This document shows positions 13,955 through 24,419 of a stretch of 64,000 nucleotides of DNA, piece by piece (within the stretch, counting starts at the first letter, position 1; each line of letters opens with the position of its first letter). Under the pieces are notes generated by a model. The model was not told where the DNA came from. It searched no databases and saw only the letters and a program-made list of their open reading frames with translations. Source of the stretch: Nissolia schottii (Eukaryota > Streptophyta > Magnoliopsida > Fabales > Fabaceae); NCBI GenBank assembly GCA_003254905.1, contig QANU01062782.1, positions 992,384-1,056,383 of the forward strand, read 5' to 3'. The translations under genes and the position numbers were made by a program.

Positions 13955-14135
13955 TTATTTTTATGTTAGATATTGTGTCGATTTATTAATCAGTTATCAT
14001 TAAATGAGATTTTAATAAAATTTTTATTGAAATTTTATTTAATAGTAGTTAATGAGTGAATTGATATTTTTTTTTCACTCATTTTTTATGCCGTTTTGTA
14101 TGTGATGTCTCATTCAAAATGAGTACAAATATCGC
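13955..14135. mobile_element. MITE-like inverted repeat, family A copy 3 (degraded)
   Basis: Left arm with TTAGATATTGTGTCGATTTA and right arm containing ATTTAATAGTAGTTAATGAG face each other, followed by a terminal segment ATTCAAAATGAGTACAAATA similar to the ends of copies 1 and 2. It lies between the oxidase relic and its orphan promoter and may have helped remove the coding sequence between them. Confidence 0.45.
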
Positions 14136-14167
14136 AATGTTTCTGAAAAAATTAAAAAAAAAAAAAG

Positions 14168-14328
14168 AAAACTAGAAACAAGTATCACCACAAGATGCAA
14201 AAATATCTCAACTAATCTTGATTTCTATAATCAGTGTACTATCACTGATAAACTAGAAACAAGTATCACCACAAGATGCAAAAATTTCCCAACTAATCTT
14301 GATTTCTATAATCAGTACAATCACTGAT
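14168..14328. repeat. Two-copy tandem repeat, about 80 bp
   Basis: Units 14168-14249 and 14250-14328 both run from AAACTAGAAACAAGTATCAC to a terminal ATCACTGAT. The first 40 bp of a third copy lie at about 15650-15690, cut off where the LTR fossil begins. Confidence 0.85.
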
Positions 14329-14370
14329 TTGACACAAAAACTAATACCCCTTCTTCAGTGTATACAGGGT

Positions 14371-14478
14371 GATTGCAAATTGAGAGACACCACTGCTATT
14401 TGAAGTAACGAATTTGGGACCAATATTGCTTGCCTCATTCATGAATAGATGGGAATTAGAGTTATGCCAAATACGTTT
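14371..14478 (-). promoter_or_regulatory. Orphan BBE-like promoter block (relic)
   Basis: Matches the block immediately upstream of genes 3, 4 and 5 (minus-strand core GCAATATTGGTCCCAAATTC and TTCAAATAGCA), but no start codon or N-terminal coding follows. It belongs to the same deleted unit as the 137-bp coding relic. Confidence 0.75.
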
Positions 14479-15691
14479 CATTGTAGCATTGAGGACTTCT
14501 CGATACTATGCAAGAGACATTAATTCAAATTATTCAGCGAATGTGTTTAGTTTAATGTTGCTTAACGTATGCCTGTAATAATTTGTTTTCAAAATTAATA
14601 GTTATTTTTTTTAGTCACTCTTTCTTTATGGTTATTGCATCAATTTTTCATGGTAGTTGCCCCTGGTAAAGATAAAGATAATAGTACGATACCAAGTGAC
14701 TAATTGTTTGAGTAGCTAGATAAAATAGAATATATGAATTTGGGATGCATAAATGTGTTATATCCTCCATCCCATTGCAAAATACCTCCTACTACTATCA
14801 ACTTCTATTCTTTTATTGATTGAGCATGTGCTCCACAAGCAATTAACGTGAACAATTAATATTTTAAGCAATATTTTAATCTCATTCATTAATTACAACA
14901 CTTACAACATAGCTCCACTGAAAGATCAAGAACCTTATTGTAAAGGTTGAATCACGTACTAGAAGCATTTTGATAGGCGCCGCCAGAGCAACATCATCGC
15001 AAAGTCACGAAGTCCCTTGAGGAAGATTTCTTTTGGTGTCATGCATGAACCTAAAGTAATGAGACCTTACTAAATGGTAATAATTGTGATACCAATATAT
15101 AGGTCAAGTTACGTATAGACATTGAAAGCATACATTCTTAAAATTTGGTGGGACAAAATGCCATATCAAGCCTCTCAAATGAATTGTAAGATGGAAATGA
15201 AACTAAAGGCAGTGATCTTTTTTTTTAGCATTCCTACACATAGATTTTGAATTAAATCTAACTCTAAGATTAGTTATTTTTTTCTATTCAAATGAGTTAA
15301 AAAAAATCGTGGCATTGTAGTTTTAAAAACTTTAAGCTTTATTTTTTTGTGCAAATTTTGTAACAACTAATGTTTTTTTGTTCAACTCACATAACCGCAA
15401 AATTGAATTGCACAAGAAAGAGAATGACAACATGGTTTGTAGTGAGATATGATGGGAAGAACTATATGTGTGTGTATATATATATATGCTTAAATAAAAA
15501 ATACAATCTTTCAAGGAAACATTGATATTATATGTTTGATTTGTTGCACCATACACCATGCACACACAAAAAACCCATGATGTGTTGTGAGAGTGTGACA
15601 AGCTGTATAGATATTTTAGCATGTTCAAATAACAATGTTAATAAAAAAAAAACTAGAAACATGATCACCACAGGATGCAAAAATATCTCGG
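14479..15691. other. Intergenic, no gene seen
   Basis: AT-rich sequence without a recognisable coding region. It includes a short TG/TA run near 15465-15488 and, at its right end, the truncated third copy of the 80-bp repeat that is interrupted by the LTR fossil starting at 15692. Confidence 0.6.
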
Positions 15692-18377
15692 TGATGCGAA
15701 TTTTGCTACACTAGCAAGTACACTAGTTCGTACAAGTAATAAGAGTAAGTATTAAAACTCAGATCGTCGAATCCACGAAGATAATATTATACTAAAATTT
15801 AACCAACAAATAACTAGGTTGAATTAATTATAGCAACAAAGGAAAATTGGGTTTGATTCCAATGAAATAAAGTGACAATTAAGTAAAATAAAACAAAACA
15901 AAACCAACTTAGAATAATGGAAGAAGAAATTAGGAGTAAAGACTAGGACATTGACTTCACCTATTCTACTCTCAAACATGCTCATAGACAAACCCACACA
16001 ATTATCCTAAAACATTGTTATTCAATTACTAATCTAGTTAACTAATGGTTGGGTTTCCTATCCTAACCATAAGCCTCTCTCGAGGTCGAATTATTATCTT
16101 TACCTAGAGTGACTACCCAATCTCTTGGTGTAGCCTAATCGATTAAAAGCATGAACGATTTATGAATTTCCCAAACACAATGATAAGTGTCATATTTTGG
16201 TATTTTCATAGGTTAAAATGACACTTATCTAGATTGTTTAATGTGAAATTTCTAGCTAAATGGCCCACTTTTGTATAAATTTAGTATAGTTCAAGAGAGT
16301 GGATGCATATGAGTGAAATAATGCAATTCTTGTGAAAATCCTACAGGAAAAGAGGCACAGAGCAAAGGAATTGGAAGCAAGAAGAATTGAGCAACCAAAT
16401 GAAGCTCTAGTCTGATCAACGGTCTTAAGGAACCGCTGAGCGACCTCTGTTCCCAAAGAGCTTGCTTAAGGGTGAAGTAACTTCAGAGTGAAGCAATCCC
16501 AAACAGCCCTGAAGCTGCTCAGCGAGGCCGGCATCCGCTCAGTGACATAGACTAAAGTTTTCTATAAATAGAGCTTCAGTTCACAGATTCGAGCCTTAAT
16601 CAATCCATCATTTAGAACATATATAGAGAGCTGAGACAACACCGAGAGGAAGGCAGAGAAGGAAGCCAAGAGAGGTCCGAGGAGCACGGGCGATACTCAC
16701 CATGGCGGCATGAAAACGTGTCATGGTGAGCGTACATCACCTTGCGCCTTTGATTTCTTCTTGTAAGATGGATATTTAATCCTCTTGTTATTGGGATTTA
16801 GCGAGTACTATGGTTTGATTGTATCCATTTAACTCTTTTATATATGAATCTATAATATTCCATGATTTGCATGATTGATCTCGTACTTAATGCTTGTTTT
16901 CGCTTAGCTACCTAAAGCATGATTCGAAACTTGATTATTTGTGAGTGAAAACTGCATTCATTAAGTTGGAGCTAGATTAAATCATCTAATATCCCTAATT
17001 GCTAGAGATAGAGTTAGGGTTATTAATCGTTTTAATACCCGAAATTATATCAGTTTGCTTTGTTAATTTGTACAAGAGAATAACAAAATGGCAAAGGGAA
17101 CCGAATGATCTTTTCATACTTGAAAGAGATGAATAAGATAAGAACTGGTGGCGAGGAATCAAAGGAATTAATAATTCATATGCATTGAGTTAATGGATAT
17201 ATGATAACTGTATTAAGAGTTAATTCCCAACAAGCCTTCCTATCTGGTTTTCACTCGGTGTCATTTTATCTTTTGTTTAATTTATTAATTTTAAAAATCA
17301 ATTTGGAAATCCATCACCATGTTGTTTAATTAACGGAACTTAAGAATGCTTTTATTCAACTCCCGGTGGATACGACTATACCCGACTATACTGCAATTGA
17401 ATCCCTCTGGAATTTGAAAGCTGTAAAGGAGGATATATAAAACGACGAGAGTCTAAAAAGCTTTCAACACACAACCACATAATAGGCATTTGTTACTCTC
17501 GGATTATCGTTCAAACCCATGGTTCTATAATAGAGCACTCTCCCATTCCTTTTCTCAAATTCATGCAAGACAATAATTCATTCAATAAATGACCAGTTAA
17601 TCAAAAGTATTAAGAAAAGTTCATAGAAACTTAATTAACATTAGTAGAAAAATTGAATAACAAAGAGGTTTTATGATAACATCATCAAAGTAACGATTAC
17701 ATCAAATGCCCTAGTAGGAACTTAGTTAATAATGGAAGAAGAATAAAAGAAAATGAAACCAAAAAATAAAGGTTCCAAGGAAGAACAATGGTAGAGACTT
17801 GACTTGGGGACAAATTGGGATCTCTCCATCATCGTGTCACACCCTTGGAGTCTTTGTCTTTGCACCTGGGAGTTCTCCTAGGGTTGTCTCCGCTATTGGA
17901 AAACGCAGAATCTCCTACTATCCCCTCTAAACATGTTTTAGGTTTGTATTTATTGCCCTCGGTCCGAAATTACAAAAAGGGGTTTATGATTTTTTTGATT
18001 TTCCTGCTGATTTTTGCTACACTACTCGAGTAGTGCCTCCTGATTTGCACTGTGATGATAAAAATGCTATAACTTTTGCTACAAAAGTCCGAATGACACA
18101 ATTCAAGTCTCCAATTAAAGCTAAGAAAGAGATCTTCAACTTTGTAGTTGGAAGCGATTCGAAATTTGTCAATCTTTAAGGTAAAAACCCAATAACAAAT
18201 TAAGACTGAAACCATTTCAACACTTCAAAATAGTCATTTTTGCTCAATCTTCTCCTTGAGGTCCTTATTCCTAAAAACTAGTGAACAAACACCTAAAACT
18301 ATCATAAAATGCATGAAATAATTTTAAAACTATATGTAAAAACCAAGCAAAATAACTCTTATTGGAGAGTTATCACA
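15692..18377 (-). mobile_element. LTR of a Ty3/gypsy-like fossil, interrupted by a second LTR
   Basis: Runs from TGATGCGAATTTTGC to GAGAGTTATCACA, so it has TG...CA ends. Without the nested element it is about 1.39 kb. To its right, a stretch read on the minus strand ends in a purine-leaning tract directly before the LTR, so the element lies on the minus strand and this is its 3' LTR. There is no matching target duplication across the LTR, consistent with part of an internal region being attached. No coding domains remain; this is an old broken copy. Confidence 0.6.
16181..17469 (+). mobile_element. Solo LTR (Ty3/gypsy-like), 1289 bp, nested
   Basis: Begins TGATAAGTGTCAT and ends CTTTCAACA, flanked on both sides by the 5-bp target duplication CACAA (16176-16180 and 17470-17474). 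Its first 50 bp form a hairpin with 12-bp arms ATAAGTGTCAT/ATGACACTTAT. A TATA-type promoter (CTATAAATAGAGC, near 16562) marks the U3/R border. No internal region is present: a solo LTR, younger than the LTR it sits in. Confidence 0.8.
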
Positions 18378-19075
18378 AACCCTAACTTGAGACTTTTGTT
18401 TGTCCCTAAGCAAACGAAAATAAAACTAAAAATAGACAAAACAGAAAATCTTTTTGCGCAGCTGACTCTATAAACATCCCCTATAAAAGCTGCAAAACTC
18501 AAGGAGGTCTTGTGGCCGACTCAAACACTAAACTAAATAATAGTTAAACATCCCTATGAGTTATCAAATCATCAAAAGTGAGGTTTTTCACCCCTCATCA
18601 TTGCTCAAATTCTCAACTCAAAACTGCCTAATAGTCAATATTCAAAACACTGGACCACCAGGTTGTGCAAAAAAAATCAAATTCTGAATCTTTCATGAAG
18701 TGTGTGTATAAATGAAACACCCTAGCTAACTGTTTACGCGTACGTCGCAAACAATGCTTACTAGGCTGTTATCTGCTTTGGTTGGGGTTACTTTTAGCCC
18801 CTAGTTTTACACTTGAAAATATTTCTTACTTGAAAATATGGACCGTTTTGAAACTTTTTCGTTCTATATGTGTATTATAAAATATGAGCCTCGCGTCAGA
18901 TAGAATTTATAATGCAAGCGTTAAAACTTTATACTACATGAATAATTGCTCCAATATAACAACATCAAACAATAAGCAAACAAGTGGTCCATAGCATATC
19001 ATCAGCAACATTTACATAGATATTATCTTAAATAATACATACACATAAGTTCTCATAAAAGTACAATACATGGAT
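18378..19075 (-). mobile_element. Internal remnant of the outer gypsy-like fossil
   Basis: Non-coding stretch adjoining the outer LTR, starting at the tract next to the LTR edge (minus strand: GTCTCAAGTTAGGGTTTG before the TG end). It is read as the 3' untranslated end of the element. The assignment rests on position and the tract only. It ends at the border of the next LTR-like block. Confidence 0.4.
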
Positions 19076-21635
19076 TGTAACATCCTTAGCCTAGCTCTCG
19101 TTATTCTATTCCTTGATTCATCGTCTTCAAGGCCGCCGTTGCGTACATCAAATTGAAGTCCTGCCTTGCTCACCTAGAACCATAAAGGAGCGGGTATGAG
19201 AACTCTATGTTCTCAGTGGGAAACCTTGGTTGTCGCAACTCATTTTCATCTCGTTTATGATTCCGCCGCTCAGGGATCTCTAAATGCCACAGTTATACTA
19301 CATCCCTATCAGTTATTAATATCCAACCTAATCCTGAGCAGCTACCTACCTTACTAGGCGTTTGAGGGAGTCTAATCTTTTCGTTACTACGTCATCTGTT
19401 TTCTACCTTAGCTCCTAGGGAATAAATTCTCAATCAACATTCATCATTCACCATTCATATTATGGGACCGTCCACACGTGATGCAACGCACATCCTAGGA
19501 CCGTCCACCCGCGATGCAATGCACATCCTAGGACCGTCCACCCGTGATGCAATGCGCACCCTAGAACCGTCCACCCGTGATGCAATGCACACCCCTAGGA
19601 CCGTCCACCCGTGATGTATTAGGCACCCTGGAACCGTCCACCCGTGATGCATTATGCACCCTAGGACTGCCGTCCGCACGGAATGTCACCTACACCCTAG
19701 GACCGCCGTCCACACGGAATGTCATCCACACCCTAGGACCGCCGTCCACACGGAATGCCATCCACACCCTAGGACTGCCGTCCACTCGGATTGCCATCTA
19801 CACCCTAGGACTGCCGTCCACAATTCAACATCCAATATAGCAACCACACATATATCATTCAATCCATATCATTTTCAACCACAAGTCACATATATTCCCA
19901 ACCACTATTTCCATAATCACAAAGCAACCATAAGTTCCACAATCAAACATAAGCAATTGCAGTTTAACAAAGAATTCATCGTTCATGACCTCACATAACT
20001 CATGGATTCCAATCACACACTATCATTAACTTCACCAATCTCATAACATCAAATTCATCACATATAACAAACATAATCTCATACTAAACATTTCTTGAAC
20101 ATAATAAACATAAATCCAGTGACTAGCAAAACAGACGTCTGGTTTCTGTCAGAAAATAGCAATCATAAACCGGAGAGGTCCAAGACCTTACCCCAAGGTT
20201 TTTGATAGTCCTAAGATCATTTTTCATGTCTAGAAATTCAGATCTTAACCCCATCACCACGAAATTGCAGCTTTCCCCTTTCTCCCAAAATTACCATTTC
20301 GCCCCCGTAAACGCCCTGTTTTCTTGTGAATTTTAGTTCTCAAAAACCCGATGGACTCAAGACTTGCCCTTAAGGTTTTTGATAGTTCTAAACCCATATT
20401 TTCTGAAAATAAACCCAGTTTTTCAGTCCCAAGAAGCGAAATTCCCGTTTTGCCCTTTTTCATAAAAATCCTATTTTCTGCCTGTTTGCTGAGAAATTCA
20501 TCGGGGACTCCAAAAATCATAAAACTTGACATCCCCACTCAAAATTTCGTGTAGAATCCAAAAATAACATTAGTTTTTCATGATAAAAATCTCAGCATAC
20601 AGTTCCCTTTAAAATCATGTCATATGCCTATTTCTGTCTTAGGCGTTCCTAAATTCTGACAGAATCACAGACAGCACCAACAGATCCAGACAATCATCAA
20701 CAACATATATATACATCAAAGTCACATAAAAGAATCCTAACCACATACATATCTAATCATGAAACCACATAGACAGTGGTTAGAACGGTTTACCCACTTT
20801 TCCCCAATATCGACGTTTCCTACGGCTTCTAACTTGCGATGATGCTTTCTAACTCCTCTTGGGCTGAGTTCCCTCAAGCTTTCTCCCAGGATTTTGAGGG
20901 TTCTTTGTGGGCTTAGGTTAGGGGATTTCTGAAGAACAGGAACTAGGTTGTGTACAGGAAGCGTCTGGGTCTCTGTTTTGACTGAATAACAGTCGATTGT
21001 GTAATCGGACAGAGCTTTGGCTAGGATTTCCAATTTCTGCCCAAAATTTCTGATTTGAGGGGTATTTATAGGCCTCTTGCACGAAATTTGCTTTCCAATT
21101 TTGCCCTTGGGGCAAAATTCCCAAAATGCCCTTATTTTGTCCTTATTCCAAATGTCATTTTCATGACTCATTTGGTTTGAATATTGACTTGGCTATGTGG
21201 GCTGCTTCATGGCCGTTCCTTTTGTTGTTTCTTGGCTGATTTTGTGGCCAAAATTTTTACGGCTCCGGCAGATCACTTTTTGATCAGGTTTTTGGCGTTT
21301 TCGGTCCCGGTACTTCGCGTATGGCTGTTCTAAAAATATTCTGATCACATCCTTGTGATCCCCTAATTTTTCCTAAGTAATATTCTAGGGTCACTTAGGT
21401 ATTTATAAATTCTCAACTGTAGCCGTACCTTTTACGGATACTTTAGACACGCGGTTGTGTTCAGACGGCAAAAATGGTTTATTCTAGTGTTTGCAGAATT
21501 TTGAGAAAACGTACAGAATTATTTCTACAGACATTTTAATCTAAAAGGTCATATTTCTAATGGTTTATCCTTCACTAGAAATTCCTAGGCATTTATCTAG
21601 CGATATTTTCACTAAGGAGAAAGCGGGATGTTACA
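19076..21635 (-). mobile_element. Long LTR-like fossil, 2.56 kb
   Basis: Bounded by TGTAACATCC and GCGGGATGTTACA, inverted ends typical of plant Ty3/gypsy LTRs. A TATA-type promoter on the minus strand (CCTATAAATACC, near 21063-21074) gives the orientation. It contains a two-type minisatellite (19465-19822). No primer-binding or polypurine site adjoins either end and no 5-bp target duplication is evident, so it is a solo or truncated LTR of some age. Confidence 0.6.
19465..19822. repeat. Two-type minisatellite (33-bp and 36-bp units)
   Basis: Six copies of a 33-bp unit (GGACCGTCCACCCGTGATGC followed by AATGCACATCCTA) occupy 19465-19663. About four and a half copies of a related 36-bp unit (GGACCGCCGTCCACACGGAA followed by TGTCATCCACACCCTA) occupy 19664-19822. 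The array is GC-rich against an AT-rich surrounding and lies inside the long LTR-like fossil. Confidence 0.93.
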
Positions 21636-21806
21636 GTGTGCAATCATGATAAACCAAAACCCAATAAGATCAAGTTCATGCAAGTGTTTGAGAAGAAAAT
21701 AACCAAAGAAACAATTTTTCATCTATCTTATTTCCTCCCAAAATTCCATTGGACTGAAGATCAAAAGGTCTTATGCGGCTTGTATCATTAGGCTTAGGCG
21801 GAGGTA

Positions 21807-22504
21807 TGTTGGAAAAGTTATTTAGACTATTTAAATCAAAATTTTATTTAAATTGACTATTTAAATCAACTTTTGTATACTGTGTTCAAAATCAAATCTA
21901 TAAATAGAGGTGCCTACTCATTTGTAGTGTATATCAAGGTTTAAGTTTTCGGTGTGAGTTAGAAGGAAAAAAAAAGAGTAAAATCTCATAACAAATCAAA
22001 ATCGATCATAAGAAATCAAAATCAGTAATTACAAATAACCAATAGTTTATTTTGCAAATTGATAAATCATTAAAAATAAACTCAATTAGTACTAAAATCT
22101 CATCAATCTTTTTTAACTTATTTTTTTAACAAATTGTCACAAAAAAATAATTAAGATTAAGACGATTGTTTAGAATCAATAAAAATCAAAATCAATAATT
22201 ATAAATAATCAATAGTTGATTTTGCAGATTTTTAAATTAATCAATATTAAAAATAAAGTCAATTAGTACTAAAATCTCGCCAATCTTTTTTAACTTTTTT
22301 TTAACAAATTGTAACAAAAAAAAATTAAGATTAAAACAATTATTTAGAATTAATAAAATTAAAATCAATAATTATTAATAATCAGTAGTTGATTTTGAAA
22401 ATTTCTAAATTAATCAATATTAAAAATAATATCAATTAAAAATAATCTCAATTAGTACTAAAATCTTATCAATCTTTCTCAACTTAATTTTTTTTAACAA
22501 ATGG
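21807..22504 (+). mobile_element. Possible Ty1/copia-like LTR fossil
   Basis: Starts TGTTGGAAAAG, a common copia LTR opening, and carries a TATA-type promoter (CTATAAATAGAGG, near 21899). Its right part is a threefold repeat, and each unit carries a TTTTTAACAAATTG-like phrase resembling a copia LTR end and primer-binding start. No coding region and no clear target duplication. A broken, old fossil; the family call is tentative. Confidence 0.35.
22004..22504. repeat. AT-rich tandem repeat, about 171 bp, three copies
   Basis: Phrases such as ATCAATAATTATAAATAATC and AGTACTAAAATCT recur with spacings of about 170 and 173 bp (starting points 22021, 22191, 22364). The last unit carries a short internal duplication of AATCTCAATTA-type sequence. 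Confidence 0.8.
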
Positions 22505-24419
22505 TCAGCATAAATAGTGTCAGCAACTAAACACGAATATCTTAAACGGTAATTGTATAGTCTACTAATTGAGAAGTTGAATAATTTTTCAAAGCTTATA
22601 CTCCTGAACCATATGTATGACTGTATGTATTATCTAATCAAGTTCATCAAGAAGATGAACGTTGGATAGCAAGGACAATGAGTGTTGTATGCAAACAAAC
22701 AAATGGAAAAACATTTTAAAACTATGTCTAATTCACTACATTTATTTATGGTAACGGTTCCAGTGTGCCTCTTAAAAAGAGGGACATTGGATGTGCACCA
22801 TTTTGTTCATCATTTTATACTCATAATATCTACCATTAAATATAACATGATATTCATCTAATGGTTATAAATGAGAGTAATAATTTAAGGTGAGTATGCA
22901 TGAAATTAAAACATGTATACTCCAACAAATAATCAAAAAATTACTTTATCATCCTTTTCAACTTAAATTTTCTTCTTCAAACCACTCCACCGTTTATGCT
23001 CACCTCACCACCATTCCCTACCTGCTGCCACCTCGTCACTCAACCAACCAACAACTACCCTCCTCTTCCTCCAAATCTCGTTCTCCTCCCTCATGCCCTC
23101 CTACCCTATGCCACCACCACCGTGGTTAGTACGAGCCCTTAGAATGGTGGTAGTTGTCATTTAGTGTAGTTTGATAATTTGTTCTGTTTTAGGTTTTTCC
23201 CCCCTCTAATAGGAGCCTTGTGTTTATATGCTGCTTTGATTTGTTTTGGCTTATAATTTATCTGACCCCATTAAATGGTGAAGGAGGCGGAGATCGAAGG
23301 CTGAGTAGTGGTGGGTCTCCACGTCATATCTGTATAAAATCATAGATTTAGAAGGTGGCAAGTGGAACGAGACGGTGTTCTGCAGCTAGTGGTAGTGATG
23401 TTGCTAGCATCCGTGGCAGTGACGGGTGGAGGTGGTTTGATAGAGGCACCATGGTTGAATGTTGACAATAGTTTTTGTTTGCTTAGTTTGAATTGAAAAT
23501 TTATTTTATGGGAGGAATAAAATGGATTGTTAAAAATTAATAAATTAAATATTTTAAAAATATTTTTGCTCTGTCAAATTAAAGTGAGTGCGCATCTAAT
23601 ATACCTCTTTTTGCTCTAGCACGTTAAAAACGTTACCTTTATTTATATGCAACTAGCAGTGAAGGAGTGGGAGTTGTTGGATGGGTAGCAACATCATAAT
23701 AATGGCAAGAGGGAAAAAAACGTACTAGACCACAAGTAGAACTGACAAGGTTGAATAATTGTATATGCTAATAATTGAGCTTGAATAATTTTCATAGCTC
23801 TATAAACTATTCAAAAAAAAAAACATTTGAATGTATCATTTAGAGAATAATGATTTTTGTGAGACTTAACTTTTAAATTTACATATTAACATAAATATTT
23901 TTTTATTCAGGGAATGAATAGTTTATGTTAACTTTAATGTCATATATAATCTCTTATCATTAATTATTTTATTGTATATACTGCCATGTTAGGAGTGACA
24001 CTCGTTGAGCAAGTAAACATTTTGGTTATCAAGTCCATAACAATGACACATTAGGTACCAACAAAGTCGAACTGGACCATCAGGAGCTCATTGCAGCCAT
24101 TAAGTTTATGTTTAGTTTTTAAGTATTTTTACCTAAAATTGATTTTTGACAATCAACAAGAACTAAACAATCTTCACTTGAAGTACAAGTATTCTCACGA
24201 AAACTAAACATGCTATCAAATCAAATTGTCAGTGTCCCTTTTTAATTTTTAAGAATCAAAGTGAAAATATTATGGGATTTCAATTCAAGGATAGGCACCA
24301 ATTGTTATGGACTGATGAAAAGTCCTATTGATAAGTCAATTATGGACGGATAGAAGGCATCCTATTGATAGTTGATACACATAAAAGCAAAACAACACAG
24401 AGCAGCTTATTTCATTATA
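22505..24419. other. Distal flank of the relic unit and 3' flank of unit 4
   Basis: No host gene. About 22545-22740 and 23647-23735 are one block matching 12915-13240, interrupted by the Mutator-like element at 22750-23637. About 23740-23830 contains a second, shorter echo of the same block. From about 24235 the 3' flank common to the oxidase units begins. Confidence 0.65.
22750..23637. mobile_element. Non-autonomous Mutator-like element (MULE), 888 bp
   Basis: Imperfect terminal inverted repeats of about 50 bp start GGTAACG at both ends and share a GTGC ... AAAAAGAGG ... ATT.GATG.GCAC pattern. The element is flanked by a perfect 9-bp direct repeat TTTATTTAT (22741-22749 and 23638-23646), the length typical of Mutator-type insertion. 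The flanking sequence continues across the insertion as in the paralogous block near 13120-13150, which lacks it. The interior is less AT-rich than the surroundings and has CCACCACC-type runs (about 22985-23130 and 23290-23460). No transposase is visible, so it is non-autonomous and possibly carries captured sequence. Confidence 0.85.

Noticed and set aside
19465-19822. Regular repeats resembling a CRISPR array
   Set aside because: Units abut without unique spacers, lie in a plant nuclear LTR-like fossil and have two related unit lengths; this is a minisatellite.
22890-23129. 79-codon frame inside the Mutator-like element
   Set aside because: Low-complexity Ser/Pro/His composition and no recognised domain; kept only as possible captured sequence, not as a gene.
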